A stretch of 64,000 nt of DNA, taken from the NCBI RefSeq assembly GCF_016925535.1, contig NZ_CP070496.1:1302001-1366000 (forward strand), in the 5' to 3' direction. Below the pieces are notes generated by a model. It was not told the DNA's origin. It did not search any database and saw only the letters and a program-made list of their open reading frames with translations. Source of the stretch: Natronoglycomyces albus. Lineage in GTDB: Bacteria > Actinomycetota > Actinomycetes > Mycobacteriales > Micromonosporaceae. Made by a program: the position numbers and the translations under genes. Positions 56,166-64,000 of this stretch are shown piece by piece (the stretch's first letter is position 1; each line of letters opens with the position of its first letter).

Positions 56166-57158
56166 ATGGCCGCCGAAGTGTTTTACGATTCCGACGCCGA
56201 TCTAGCCCTCATCAGTGACAAGTCGGTCGCTGTGCTCGGCTACGGCTCCCAGGGACACGCACACGCCCTGAGCCTGCGCGACTCCGGGATTGAGGTGCGG
56301 GTCGGCCTGCCGGAAAACTCGAAGTCCCGCGCCAAGGCCGAAGACGAGGGCCTGACTGTCACCACGCCCGCCCAGGCATGCGAGTGGGCCGACGTCATCA
56401 TGGTCCTCACGCCTGACACCACGCAGGCGAAACTGTTTGAGAAAGACATCGCCCCGCACCTGAAATCGGGCGACACGCTCATGTTTGGCCACGGGTTCAA
56501 CATCCGTTACGGCCTCATCAGTGTTCCCTCCGACGTGGACGTGTCGATGGTCGCGCCGAAGAGCCCCGGCCACCTTGTGCGTCGCCAGTACGTCGACGGC
56601 AAGGGCGTCCCCTGTCTAGTGGCTGTCGAACAGGACTCCTCGGGCCAGGCATTTGAGACCGCGCTCGCCTATGCCAAAGCCATCGGTGGCACCCGGGCTG
56701 GTGTGCTCAAGACCACCTTCACCGAGGAAACCGAGACCGACCTCTTCGGCGAACAGGTCGTCCTCTGCGGCGGTATCACCGAGCTCATCCGCGCCGGCTT
56801 CGACACGCTTGTCGAGGCGGGCTACAGCCCGGAGGCCGCTTACTTCGAGTGTCTGCACGAGACCAAGCTCATCGTCGACATGCTCTACGAAGGCGGCTTG
56901 GGCAACATGTGGAGCTCGGTGTCCGACACAGCCGAATACGGCGGGGTCACCCGCGGCCCACGTGTCATTTCGCAGGCATCGCGAGAAGAGATGCGGAAGG
57001 CTCTGGCCGAGATCCAAGACGGCCGCTTCGCCAAAGAGTGGGTCGCCGAGGCGGAAAACTACGAACAGTTCAATAAGCTGCGTGCCCAGCAGCGCGAACA
57101 TGGCATCGAAAAAGTCGGTGCCGAGCTGCGCCAGATGATGCCATGGGTCAAGAAGTAA
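56166..57158 (+). CDS. ilvC: Ketol-acid reductoisomerase, class I
   Basis: 330 residues, the class I length. The Rossmann motif [17 protein letters not shown] is followed by the NADP(H)-type loop [13 protein letters not shown]. Metal and substrate residues lie in [17 protein letters not shown] and [26 protein letters not shown]-like sequence (here DMLYEGG). It rearranges and reduces acetolactate to dihydroxyisovalerate. GAGAGGA lies just before the ATG. The 117-nt gap after ilvN has no terminator, so ilvBNC is probably one transcript. Confidence 0.97.
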   Translation: MAAEVFYDSDADLALISDKSVAVLGYGSQGHAHALSLRDSGIEVRVGLPENSKSRAKAEDEGLTVTTPAQACEWADVIMVLTPDTTQAKLFEKDIAPHLKSGDTLMFGHGFNIRYGLISVPSDVDVSMVAPKSPGHLVRRQYVDGKGVPCLVAVEQDSSGQAFETALAYAKAIGGTRAGVLKTTFTEETETDLFGEQVVLCGGITELIRAGFDTLVEAGYSPEAAYFECLHETKLIVDMLYEGGLGNMWSSVSDTAEYGGVTRGPRVISQASREEMRKALAEIQDGRFAKEWVAEAENYEQFNKLRAQQREHGIEKVGAELRQMMPWVKK

Positions 57159-57276
57159 CTACTAGGGACACCGATGATCCCGACGCTGGGCGCGTTGGGT
57201 AGACGTCCACCTAACTGAACAACCTCACTGGCAGTGCCACCTCCACTGGCTCTGCCGGGTGAGGGCTCCGTCGATG

Positions 57277-57323
57277 TGCGGGGCGGCAACCCGACACGTG
57301 TCTGTCCGGGAGGCCGCCCCGCA
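57277..57323 (+). terminator. Probable ilvBNC terminator
   Basis: An 11-bp perfect stem (57277-57287 with 57313-57323) encloses a 25-nt loop that contains the palindrome GACACGTGTC. It lies 118 nt after the ilvC stop. The rest of 57159-57578 is non-coding as far as I can see and should hold the sigK promoter. Confidence 0.55.
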
Positions 57324-57578
57324 GTCATGTTCGGCCCCTGTGGTTCGCCGTCCGGATGAGTAGTGCCGCGGCCGCCGAGCCCTCCGCCCGAAGAAAACAC
57401 GCTGTGATGAACCCTAAACCCCAGCCGCCTCGGCCCAGGTGGGGCACGATGCGAAGAGAGCCCATGAACTCGCTCTCATGCGAACATCGCGTCGAAAAGT
57501 TCGCCTCCATGAACCATCCGCGCTGACCTCAGGCTCGAATACCTACTGAGGAACTAATAGATTGGGTAGGAGAACACT

Positions 57579-58199
57579 GTGTTTGACAACAGCAGTGACG
57601 GCGCACCGCGTCAAGATGGCCCCCGGTTGACCGTGGCCACGAACGGAGTAGCGGAAGGGACCGCTGAGTCGTTGCTACACAGTTGCGCCCTGGGAGACGA
57701 AGAGGCGTTCGCTACCCTCTACGACCGTGTTTCTCCTCGCGTCTATGGCCTATGCCTGCGCATCCTGCGCGACCCCGCCCAAGCCGAAGAGGTAGCCCAA
57801 GAGGTACTCATCGAAATCTGGCGCACCGCCGCCCGATTCGACCACCGCAAGGGCTCCGCCAACGCCTGGATCACCACCATGGCGCACCGACGCGCGGTCG
57901 ACCGCGTGCGGTCCGAACAAGCCGCCAGCGACCGAGAACGCAGGGCCGCCGCCGGAAACACCGAAGTTGACTACGATTCGGTCTCCGAACAGGCAACCTC
58001 CAAACTCGAACAGCGACAAGTGCGTCGATGTTTGAAAACCCTCACCGAGCTGCAAAGACAGGCCATCACCCTGGCCTACTACGGGGGACACACCTACCGA
58101 CAGACCGCCAAACTCTTGGAAGCGGCCGTACCCACAATCAAGACCCGTATTCGCGACGGTCTGATCCGCCTGCGCGACTGCTTGGAGGTGTCACGATGA
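57579..58199 (+). CDS. sigK: ECF sigma factor, SigK type
   Basis: 206 residues from GTG 57579, with AGGAG 6 nt upstream. Region 2 is DEEAFATLYDRVSPRVYGLCL...AEEVAQEVLIEIWRTAARFD, and region 4 is LKTLTELQRQAITLAYYGGHTYRQTAKLLEAAVPTIKTRIRDGLIRLRD (given as a region, about residues 150-200). Cys151 and Cys201 in region 4 are 50 residues apart, the same spacing as the redox-active pair I recall from mycobacterial SigK (133/183). A redox-released sigma factor is therefore inferred. The stop overlaps the rskA start (ATGA). Confidence 0.92.
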   Translation: MFDNSSDGAPRQDGPRLTVATNGVAEGTAESLLHSCALGDEEAFATLYDRVSPRVYGLCLRILRDPAQAEEVAQEVLIEIWRTAARFDHRKGSANAWITTMAHRRAVDRVRSEQAASDRERRAAAGNTEVDYDSVSEQATSKLEQRQVRRCLKTLTELQRQAITLAYYGGHTYRQTAKLLEAAVPTIKTRIRDGLIRLRDCLEVSR

Positions 58200-58933
58200 G
58201 CACCCAAAACCACACCCTGATCGGTGCCTACGTACTCAACGCTGTGGATGAGGATGAGCGCACCCAAATGGAACGCCATCTAGCCGAATGCCCCGAGTGC
58301 GTTCAAGAAGTACGCGAAATGGAGGAGACTGTGGCTCGGCTAGCCGACATCACCGTGACCGACCCTCCCCGGCAACTGCGCGACCGGGTGCTCGAACAGG
58401 TGCGGCGCACCCGGCAAGAACCGCCTCCAGCTGGAAGCCCACAGGAAATCCTGCGACCCCGCCGCATTCGCCCCTGGCGCACCATCGCACTGGCGACGGC
58501 CCTATCCGTGGTTATGGCAATCGCTGGAGGAGCGATCGCATATGTGTTCGCACAGCAACAGTTCACCACCGAGCGACAAGAGGCCGACCAGATGGCGGCG
58601 ATCCTGGCCGCAGGAGACGCCGAGGCCGCACACGGATCGACAGCCGAAGGCGGACGAGTCACGGTGATCTACTCGCCCTCCCATGACCAAGCGGTGGTAT
58701 CGGTCTCAGAACTCGCGCCCGTCAGTGAGGACCGCTCCTATCAGCTGTGGCTGATTGACGACCAAGGGCCGGTATCGGCTGGTGTCATGCCAGCAGGTCA
58801 CAACTCCGCCTCCATGCTGGTTGGTGACATCCAGGACGCGACCATCCTCGCAGTCACGAACGAACCCGCAGGTGGATCGGAGGCGCCGACGACGACGCCG
58901 CTGGCCGATGTGGAGATTCCCACCGACACCTAG
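58196..58933 (+). CDS. rskA: Transmembrane anti-sigma factor RskA
   Basis: 245 residues from ATG 58196. The cytoplasmic N-terminus is a zinc-associated anti-sigma domain (LIGAYVLNAVDEDER...HLAECPECVQE, HxxxCxxC). A single membrane helix (about residues 94-116, TIALATALSVVMAIAGGAIA) leads to the extracellular RskA domain with VTVIYSPSHDQAVVSVSELAP and SYQLWLIDDQGP. It should hold SigK at the membrane until signal-triggered proteolysis. The 4-nt overlap with sigK supports balanced synthesis. A terminator follows. Confidence 0.92.
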   Translation: MSTQNHTLIGAYVLNAVDEDERTQMERHLAECPECVQEVREMEETVARLADITVTDPPRQLRDRVLEQVRRTRQEPPPAGSPQEILRPRRIRPWRTIALATALSVVMAIAGGAIAYVFAQQQFTTERQEADQMAAILAAGDAEAAHGSTAEGGRVTVIYSPSHDQAVVSVSELAPVSEDRSYQLWLIDDQGPVSAGVMPAGHNSASMLVGDIQDATILAVTNEPAGGSEAPTTTPLADVEIPTDT

Positions 58934-58995
58934 GCAACCTCATCGACTGCTCAACCGCCCGCCCAGCTGCGAAACCCAAAAGGGACGACCAGGAG

Positions 58996-59024
58996 CCTCG
59001 GACACCCTCGACCGGTGTCCGAGG
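58996..59024 (+). terminator. Terminator of sigK-rskA
   Basis: Eleven perfect base pairs (58996-59006 with 59014-59024) around a 7-nt loop, 62 nt after the rskA stop and 181 nt before the photolyase start. Confidence 0.75.
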
Positions 59025-59205
59025 TGGAACCGAGACCGACCTTTTCGGCAACGCCGTAAGGAGCAGCGAAAGCCGCACCATCACCAAACATTCCACCACC
59101 GAGCGCGGCAAACGTTATGGGAGCCGGAGCCGAATCCGGCCACCGACGCAAACGGCCACCAAGAGACGACCGCCAACCCAAGAGACCACAGGAAGGTCCG
59201 ACCAC

Positions 59206-60399
59206 ATGCGAACCATCGTGGTGCTATTCACGCGCGACCTGCGCGTTCACGACAACCCGGCGCTGGCCAGCGCCGCCCGAGCCGCCGAGCGCGTCGTGCC
59301 ACTGTATGTGGCCGACCCGGCTGACAACCACTCCCACATTCGCGAAACATTCCTCGCCCACAGCATTGCCGACCTGCGAGAATCGCTACGAAAACTTGGC
59401 GCTGACCTCCTAATCCGTCAAGGAGACCGGGTCGAGCAGACGTTGCGAGTCTGCCAACAAACGCGGGCCAACGGAGTGGCCGTTATGGATGACTTCGGTC
59501 AAAGGGCCCAGGCTTGGCGCGACCGATTGCGCCTAGAGTGCGAGCGCCTGGGCGCGCCCCTGCGCGAGTTCGATTCGGCGACCGTTCTCGCCCCCGGCGA
59601 CGTCGTGCCCACTGGTGGCAGCGACCACTACAAGGTCTTCACCCCCTATTGGCGGGCGTGGTCGGCAGCCCGGTGGCGGGACGTGGTCGAGACACCACGA
59701 CGGTTGGAGTTGCCCGAAGGCCTCACCGGCACTGACCACCGCACCATCTGGGGTGAACGCGAGGTCAACCAGGACTTTCCGGGCGGAGAGGCGGCGGCAC
59801 TCAACCGCAGTGAGAAATGGCTCCAAACCGCAGCCAACTATGCGGACATCCACGACGACCTCAGCGCGGACGCCACCTCCCGGCTCAGCCCCTACCTGCA
59901 CTTTGGTTGCATATCCGCCCGGGCGCTGGCCGAGGACGAGTGGGCCCCCGAGGCGATGGTGCGACAGCTGTGCTGGCGCGATTTCTACCATCAGGTTCTC
60001 GCCGCCTTCCCCACGCTGGCCACTGAGGCGTACCGGACCGCCAATGACGAATGGGCCGATGACCCCGAAGCGCTCCAGGCTTGGCAGTGGGGCAAGACGG
60101 GGGTACCGATCGTGGACGCTGGAATGCGCCAGTTGTTGCAAGAGGGTTGGATGCATAATCGAGCTCGCCTGATCACCGCCTCCTTCCTGACGAAGATTCA
60201 GGGACTTGATTGGCGAGCCGGAGCCGCGTGGTTTGACCGGCATTTGCTCGACGCGGACGAGGCGAACAACTATGGAAACTGGCAGTGGACGGCCGGCACC
60301 GGCAATGACACCAAACCGTATCGGCGGTTTAACCCCGATCGTCAGGCACAGCGTTTCGACCCTGACGGCGTGTACACCAACCGCTGGCTACAGGGGTGA
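59206..60399 (+). CDS. phr: Deoxyribodipyrimidine photolyase
   Basis: 397 residues from ATG 59206; GGAAGG lies about 10 nt upstream. The N-terminal antenna domain begins TIVVLFTRDLRVHDNPAL. The C-terminal FAD domain shows LSPYLHFGCISARAL, WRDFYHQVLAAFP, GMRQLLQEGWMHNRARLI and NWQWTAGTGNDTKPYRRFNP, the class I pattern. It repairs cyclobutane pyrimidine dimers with blue light. The protein ends soon after FDPDGVYTNRW, shorter than most relatives (about 420-470). It lies between sigK-rskA and the lipid-modification operon, suggesting a shared light or oxidative-stress theme. Confidence 0.93.
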   Translation: MRTIVVLFTRDLRVHDNPALASAARAAERVVPLYVADPADNHSHIRETFLAHSIADLRESLRKLGADLLIRQGDRVEQTLRVCQQTRANGVAVMDDFGQRAQAWRDRLRLECERLGAPLREFDSATVLAPGDVVPTGGSDHYKVFTPYWRAWSAARWRDVVETPRRLELPEGLTGTDHRTIWGEREVNQDFPGGEAAALNRSEKWLQTAANYADIHDDLSADATSRLSPYLHFGCISARALAEDEWAPEAMVRQLCWRDFYHQVLAAFPTLATEAYRTANDEWADDPEALQAWQWGKTGVPIVDAGMRQLLQEGWMHNRARLITASFLTKIQGLDWRAGAAWFDRHLLDADEANNYGNWQWTAGTGNDTKPYRRFNPDRQAQRFDPDGVYTNRWLQG

Positions 60400-60405
60400 A
60401 AAGCC

Positions 60406-60447
60406 CAGCCGTCGAGCCGCTTCCCCAAGGTGAGCGCTCGACGGCTG
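60406..60447. terminator. Bidirectional terminator between phr and the DUF1295 gene
   Basis: A 12-bp perfect stem (60406-60417 with 60436-60447) lies in the 61-nt gap between convergent stops, 6 nt after phr and 13 nt from the DUF1295 stop. Confidence 0.82.
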
Positions 60448-60460
60448 AGGCACCGGGTGG

Positions 60461-61270
60461 CTAGGTGCGCCCTGAGCTCGACTTGGGCGGTAGGGGTACG
60501 AATCCGCTGGTGCGATTGATGTAATCGACGTATTCGGGCCGGGTGCGGGACAGATGTTCCTCCATAAGTGGCTTTCCGGTCTTGGCAGCCAAGAAGTACG
60601 TCATCGTCAATGGGGCCACGATGGTGGCCGCCCCAACCCAGGAGCCACAAGCCATCACGAACAGGCCCCACCACACGCAGGCATCGCCGAAGTAGTTCGG
60701 ATGGCGCGTGTATCGCCACAGGCCCGACTGGAGGACCTTCCCCTTATTGGCCGGGTTGTTCTTGAACGCCGCGAGTTGATAGTCGCCCACCGATTCGAAC
60801 ACAAAGCCGAGCAACCAGATAGCCACGCCCAACCACAGCAGGGCCAGAGGCGGCGCGGCGGCGTACTGTGCGACCTGGACTGGCCACGAAATAAACCACA
60901 CCAGTGACCCTTGCAGTACATACACCCACCGCAGCGCGTACACGTTGCGATTGCCCTTGGCTTTCGACAGCATTTCCTCATAACGAGGGTCTTCGGGTTT
61001 TCCTCGACTGCGCCAGGCAATATGAGTGGCCAATCGAAGGCCCCACACAATGGTGGCGGTCGTGACGACCGCACGGGTCAGGTCATCTCCGTGGCCCGCC
61101 GACATCCACCAAGTGGTGAACGCGACGATGGCGAATGCCAGGCCCCACGCCACGTCCACCACTCGGTGTTTGCCCGTGGCCACAGCCACGGCGAATGTCA
61201 GCAGCAGTACCCCCAGCGAGACTGCCGCCGTGACACCCAAGTTCAAGAGCAACGGACCCCAGTTGTCCAT
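60461..61270 (-). CDS. DUF1295 (steroid 5-alpha-reductase-like) membrane protein
   Basis: 269 residues. About six membrane helices. The family motif near the C-terminus, GLWRYTRHPNYFGDACVWWGLFVM, followed by PLTMTYFLAAKTGKPLMEEHLSRTRPEYVDYINRTSGFVP-type sequence (given as a region), marks the DUF1295/ICMT-like reductase fold. GAGGAG lies 8 nt before the ATG. Members next to cyclopropane/methyl fatty-acid synthases may reduce a lipid double bond with NADPH. It is the last gene of the minus-strand lipid operon, 64 nt after the first synthase. The same pairing occurs beside sigK in mycobacteria. Confidence 0.88.
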   Translation of the reverse strand: MDNWGPLLLNLGVTAAVSLGVLLLTFAVAVATGKHRVVDVAWGLAFAIVAFTTWWMSAGHGDDLTRAVVTTATIVWGLRLATHIAWRSRGKPEDPRYEEMLSKAKGNRNVYALRWVYVLQGSLVWFISWPVQVAQYAAAPPLALLWLGVAIWLLGFVFESVGDYQLAAFKNNPANKGKVLQSGLWRYTRHPNYFGDACVWWGLFVMACGSWVGAATIVAPLTMTYFLAAKTGKPLMEEHLSRTRPEYVDYINRTSGFVPLPPKSSSGRT

Positions 61271-61334
61271 AAGTCGATCTCCTCATAACCAGTCGAGAAG
61301 TATTTTGTGACCGCGTCCCGGAGAGGCACGTGAG

Positions 61335-62651
61335 CTAGCGGTGGTACCAATCCGGTGTCGCTGGCAGATCCGCACGGCCGTCCTCCAGCGGAGCGGTCGC
61401 GAGAATCTGATCGACCCCCATCCGACCTTGCTTAAAGGACAGCGCGCCGCCGACGAGGTAGAGCCGCCACACGCGCGCCACCGGGCGCCCCACGAGCTCC
61501 TCGACTTCCTCCCATTTGTGTTCCAACTCCTCGCGCCATGCGTCGATCGTGCGCACATAATGCTCACGCAGAGCCTCGACATTGCGTACTTCCAGACCCG
61601 CGGCTTCGAGCAGTCCAACCGTTTCGCCCAATGGCCGCATATGCATGTCGGGCACGATGTACGTCTCGATGAACTCCCCGCCACCTGGGTCCATCTGGCC
61701 GCGCGACATCTGCTGAATCAAGAGCCGCCCACCCGGCCGTAGAAACTTCCGTAGTTGGGCGGCGAACCGTGGATACTCCTTCTTTCCGACGTGTTCGCCC
61801 ATCTCAATCGAACAGATCGCGTCGAACGAGTCGGCCTCGATGTCCCGGTAGTCGCACAGCCGGAAGTCCACCGCCTCTGCCAACCCGCGCGCCTTGGCCC
61901 TCTTAGTCGCTTCGGCATGTTGCTGTTGGGACAGAGTCGCCGCAGTTACGATCGCGCCATAGTGCTCGGCGGCGTGCATCGACAACGCACCCCACCCGCA
62001 ACCCACATCCAGCAACCGCATCCCTGGCCGCAAACCCAATTTGCGGCAAATGAGATCGAGTTTGTCCCGTTGCGCGTCTTCAAGACCGTAGTCCGACGCA
62101 TTCGAGGTCCAATAGCCGCACGAATAGACCATGTGCGAATCCAACAGCAACCGATAGAAGTCGTTCGACAAGTCATAGTGAAAGGCGATGGCCGACCTGT
62201 CGCGGTTCCGCGAATGCAATGCGCCTTGGACGTTGGCCTCTAGGTTCGGTGCCGGTGGCCGTCTCCCGAAGACCTTCAGCCGCCGAGCCGCTGGAATCGC
62301 GGCCAACCACGCCCCCAATCCCGCCTTCAACTGGGTATCGGCCCCCATAGCCCACAGTCTTTCCAACGCCAGGGCTATATCGCCCTCGACATCGATCTCG
62401 TCGAGGATGTAGGCCTGGACCAAACCCAGCTCCGTCGGCCTCCACATCAGACGCTTCAGCGCGGCCCGATCGCGCACATGCAGAATCGGCGCATCGGCCC
62501 ACTCGAGGTTTCCCTTGGGGCCAGCCTCGCTCCCATCCCAGGCGTGCAAGCGAATGGGGAGATCGACCCCGGCCATCCTCGAAATCAACGTGTAAAGCTC
62601 ACCGGCGACAGTGGATTTTTCCCGCTCTTTCGACGACATCGCAACGCTCAT
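61335..62651 (-). CDS. Cyclopropane/methyl fatty-acid synthase 1 (UfaA1-like)
   Basis: 438 residues from ATG 62649-62651, with GGAG 8 nt upstream. After an N-terminal lipid-binding part, the SAM-methyltransferase core carries FHYDLSNDFYRLLLD, YSCGYW, LLDVGCGWGALSMHAAEHYGA and TLSQQQHAEA, then EMGEHVGKKEY and FIETYIVPDMHM. These are the family's SAM-binding and bicarbonate-binding regions. It adds a methylene or methyl carbon across acyl-chain double bonds in membrane phospholipids. The start overlaps the previous gene's stop (ATGA). Confidence 0.92.
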   Translation of the reverse strand: MSVAMSSKEREKSTVAGELYTLISRMAGVDLPIRLHAWDGSEAGPKGNLEWADAPILHVRDRAALKRLMWRPTELGLVQAYILDEIDVEGDIALALERLWAMGADTQLKAGLGAWLAAIPAARRLKVFGRRPPAPNLEANVQGALHSRNRDRSAIAFHYDLSNDFYRLLLDSHMVYSCGYWTSNASDYGLEDAQRDKLDLICRKLGLRPGMRLLDVGCGWGALSMHAAEHYGAIVTAATLSQQQHAEATKRAKARGLAEAVDFRLCDYRDIEADSFDAICSIEMGEHVGKKEYPRFAAQLRKFLRPGGRLLIQQMSRGQMDPGGGEFIETYIVPDMHMRPLGETVGLLEAAGLEVRNVEALREHYVRTIDAWREELEHKWEEVEELVGRPVARVWRLYLVGGALSFKQGRMGVDQILATAPLEDGRADLPATPDWYHR

Positions 62652-63892
62652 GATCGGTGCTCCAAAATAAACTGATTGACATCCAAATGGCCACCGCTAA
62701 ACCCGGCCTGCGAATACGCCAAATAGAACTCCCACGTCCGCGCGAACAGCTCGTCGAAACCAAGCCGTTCGAGGGCGTTGCGATTGTCCAAGAAACGCTC
62801 ACGCCACAGCCGCAACGTATGCGCGTAGTCCGAGCCGAAGGCAAGCCGGTCGACCACCCTCAGACCCGTACTCGCCCGCAGGCACTGCTCGATAGCGTGC
62901 ACCGACGGAATCAAACCGCCCGGAAAGATGTACTTGTGGATCCAGGTGTAGGCACCGCGCGCCTCCACCATCAAATCGTGGCGCATCGTGATCGATTGCA
63001 AACCAATCCGCCCACCCGGTCGCAACAACTGATCGAGCACACCGAAATACCGCGACCAGTACTCCTCACCGACCGCCTCGATCATCTCGACGCTGATGAT
63101 GGCGTCATAGCGCTCCGCGAGGTCAAGCGAGCGATAATCTTGCAGTCGCGCATTAATACGGTCGCCCAGATCCAACTCCGCAGCCCGCTTCTTGACGCGC
63201 TCCAGCTGCTGTTGGGACAGCGTGATCGTGTCGACGTGGGCCCCACGCCGCGCGGCACGCACCGACAGCTCACCCCAACCCGAGCCGATCTCCAACACCC
63301 GTGAACCATCTGTGACCCCACACCGGTCCAACAGCCGATCGACCTTGCGTCGTTGCGCGTCGGCCACATCAGACCATTGAGTGGAACCTCCCGCGAACAA
63401 CGCGCTCGAATACGTCATCGTCTCGTCCAAGAACAACGAGAACAACTCGTTCGACAGGTCGTAATGGTGCGAAATGTTTCGTACCGCGTTATCGGCCGAA
63501 TTACTGTGCGACGAAGGCATCGCCGACCCATAGAGACTGCGAATTCCCTGCACAGCTGGCGGAATCAACTCATCCCAACCAGCTGCCAGCACACTCAATA
63601 GCCCAGGCAAGTCATCAGAGTCGAAATCACCGGCCTGATAGGCCTCCCCGAACCCGATCAGGCCCGCCCCACCAAGGCGGTGGTAGAACGCCTCGGGACG
63701 ATGCAGCCGCAACGCTGGAGCGTCGCGATAACGCCCCATCCACGAACCGTCCGGCATCACCAAACGAACGGGCAGCTTCGCGGCCATCCGCCGCGTCATC
63801 CGCTTGACGATACGAGCCCGCACCGGCACATGAGGGGCACGGGGAATGATCGCCTGCGTCAATGGCTTCCGGGAATCTTGCGGCGAACTCAT
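62648..63892 (-). CDS. Cyclopropane/methyl fatty-acid synthase 2
   Basis: 414 residues from ATG 63890-63892, with AGGAAGGA just upstream. It shares the architecture of synthase 1 but is clearly diverged: SHHYDLSNELFSLFLD, VLEIGSGWGELSVRAA, TLSQQQLERVKKRA, SVEMIEAVGEEYW and WIHKYIFPGGLIPS. The last motif is the form found in the common bacterial Cfa/DUF1365-linked enzymes. Two synthases in one coupled operon suggest two different substrates or positions. It overlaps both neighbours by ATGA. Confidence 0.92.
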   Translation of the reverse strand: MSSPQDSRKPLTQAIIPRAPHVPVRARIVKRMTRRMAAKLPVRLVMPDGSWMGRYRDAPALRLHRPEAFYHRLGGAGLIGFGEAYQAGDFDSDDLPGLLSVLAAGWDELIPPAVQGIRSLYGSAMPSSHSNSADNAVRNISHHYDLSNELFSLFLDETMTYSSALFAGGSTQWSDVADAQRRKVDRLLDRCGVTDGSRVLEIGSGWGELSVRAARRGAHVDTITLSQQQLERVKKRAAELDLGDRINARLQDYRSLDLAERYDAIISVEMIEAVGEEYWSRYFGVLDQLLRPGGRIGLQSITMRHDLMVEARGAYTWIHKYIFPGGLIPSVHAIEQCLRASTGLRVVDRLAFGSDYAHTLRLWRERFLDNRNALERLGFDELFARTWEFYLAYSQAGFSGGHLDVNQFILEHRS

Positions 63893-64000
63893 GATTGTCC
63901 TTCCTGCGGCGCTCGCTTCGGGCGAGGCATCACAGGCAACCGACGCGCATACAGTCGTATGCCATGCCACCGAATGCCAGCCGAAACCGCCACTGTGGAG
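63889..64000 (-). CDS. C-terminal end of a DUF1365 family protein (5' part outside window)
   Basis: Thirty-six codons are visible, ending in TGA 63889-63891, which overlaps the synthase 2 start. The tail (VAVSAGIRWHGIRLYARRL then PVMPRPKRAP) matches the conserved end of DUF1365 proteins, which travel with cyclopropane fatty-acid synthases and DUF1295 genes. As I recall it, the mycobacterial locus has the same order beside sigK. The call rests on a short fragment plus context. Confidence 0.6.
   Translation of the reverse strand, partial: STVAVSAGIRWHGIRLYARRLPVMPRPKRAPQEGQS

Overview
The window is a high-GC, gene-dense stretch of an actinobacterial (Actinomycetia) chromosome with no sign of phage, IS elements, CRISPR or rRNA/tRNA genes. 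The lineage call rests on a principal sigma factor with a Lys/Ala-rich N-terminus, an IdeR-type regulator beside a SigB-type sigma factor, the PknG/GlnH/GlnX cluster, several actinobacteria-typical small families (DUF3039, DUF3093, DUF3099, DUF3159, DUF3710, DUF4193) and the HemE-CgoX-HemQ heme branch. Local gene orders resemble blocks that I recall from Mycobacterium tuberculosis, but here they lie close together and have extra genes between them. A genus cannot be fixed from the sequence alone; Glycomycetales or Micromonosporales is a guess.

Layout. 1-884 is the 5' part of a Tat-exported extensin/M15-like protein. 1223-1765 is a GNAT acetyltransferase. 2040-9002 (minus) is a signalling operon, glnX-glnH-pknG-PP2C-FHA, in which kinase, phosphatase and FHA protein all carry two-CxxC or CxC/CxxC metal-ribbon modules. 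9103-11088 (plus) holds a RibD-like deaminase, a sulfurtransferase and a lipoprotein. 11275-14915 (minus) is DUF3099-DUF3039-TRIC-sigB-ideR. dtd follows, then three tandem paralogous lipoproteins of no recognised family (15540-19122). Next come an SF2 helicase, a small zinc protein, sigA, a LytR_C (Cei-like) protein, DUF4193, DUF3093, dut, DUF3710 and DUF3159. An MFS pump and its TetR regulator, with a 19-bp operator, sit between DUF3159 and a TRAM/TrmA-type methyltransferase.

32789-45952 carries a phosphoesterase, a degenerate adenosine-deaminase-like protein, dxs, a fadA-fadB beta-oxidation operon with a promoter palindrome, rnd, and the coproporphyrin-dependent heme genes hemE-cgoX-hemQ. 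ilvD, an unrecognised membrane-anchored protein and a membrane GGDEF-EAL protein follow. The ilvBNC operon is preceded by a 28-codon leader ORF carrying Ile-Ile and Val-Val-Leu codons and a bulged-stem, six-T terminator, which looks like a transcription attenuator.

The right end (57579-64000) groups an ECF sigma factor of SigK type with its RskA anti-sigma factor, a photolyase, and a translationally coupled operon on the opposite strand: DUF1365 (partial), two cyclopropane/methyl fatty-acid synthases and a DUF1295 membrane reductase. The combination suggests a membrane-lipid and photo-oxidative stress module. The main candidates for new biology are the metal-ribbon PknG signalling operon, the lipoprotein triplet, the ilv attenuator, and the SigK/photolyase/lipid-modification group.
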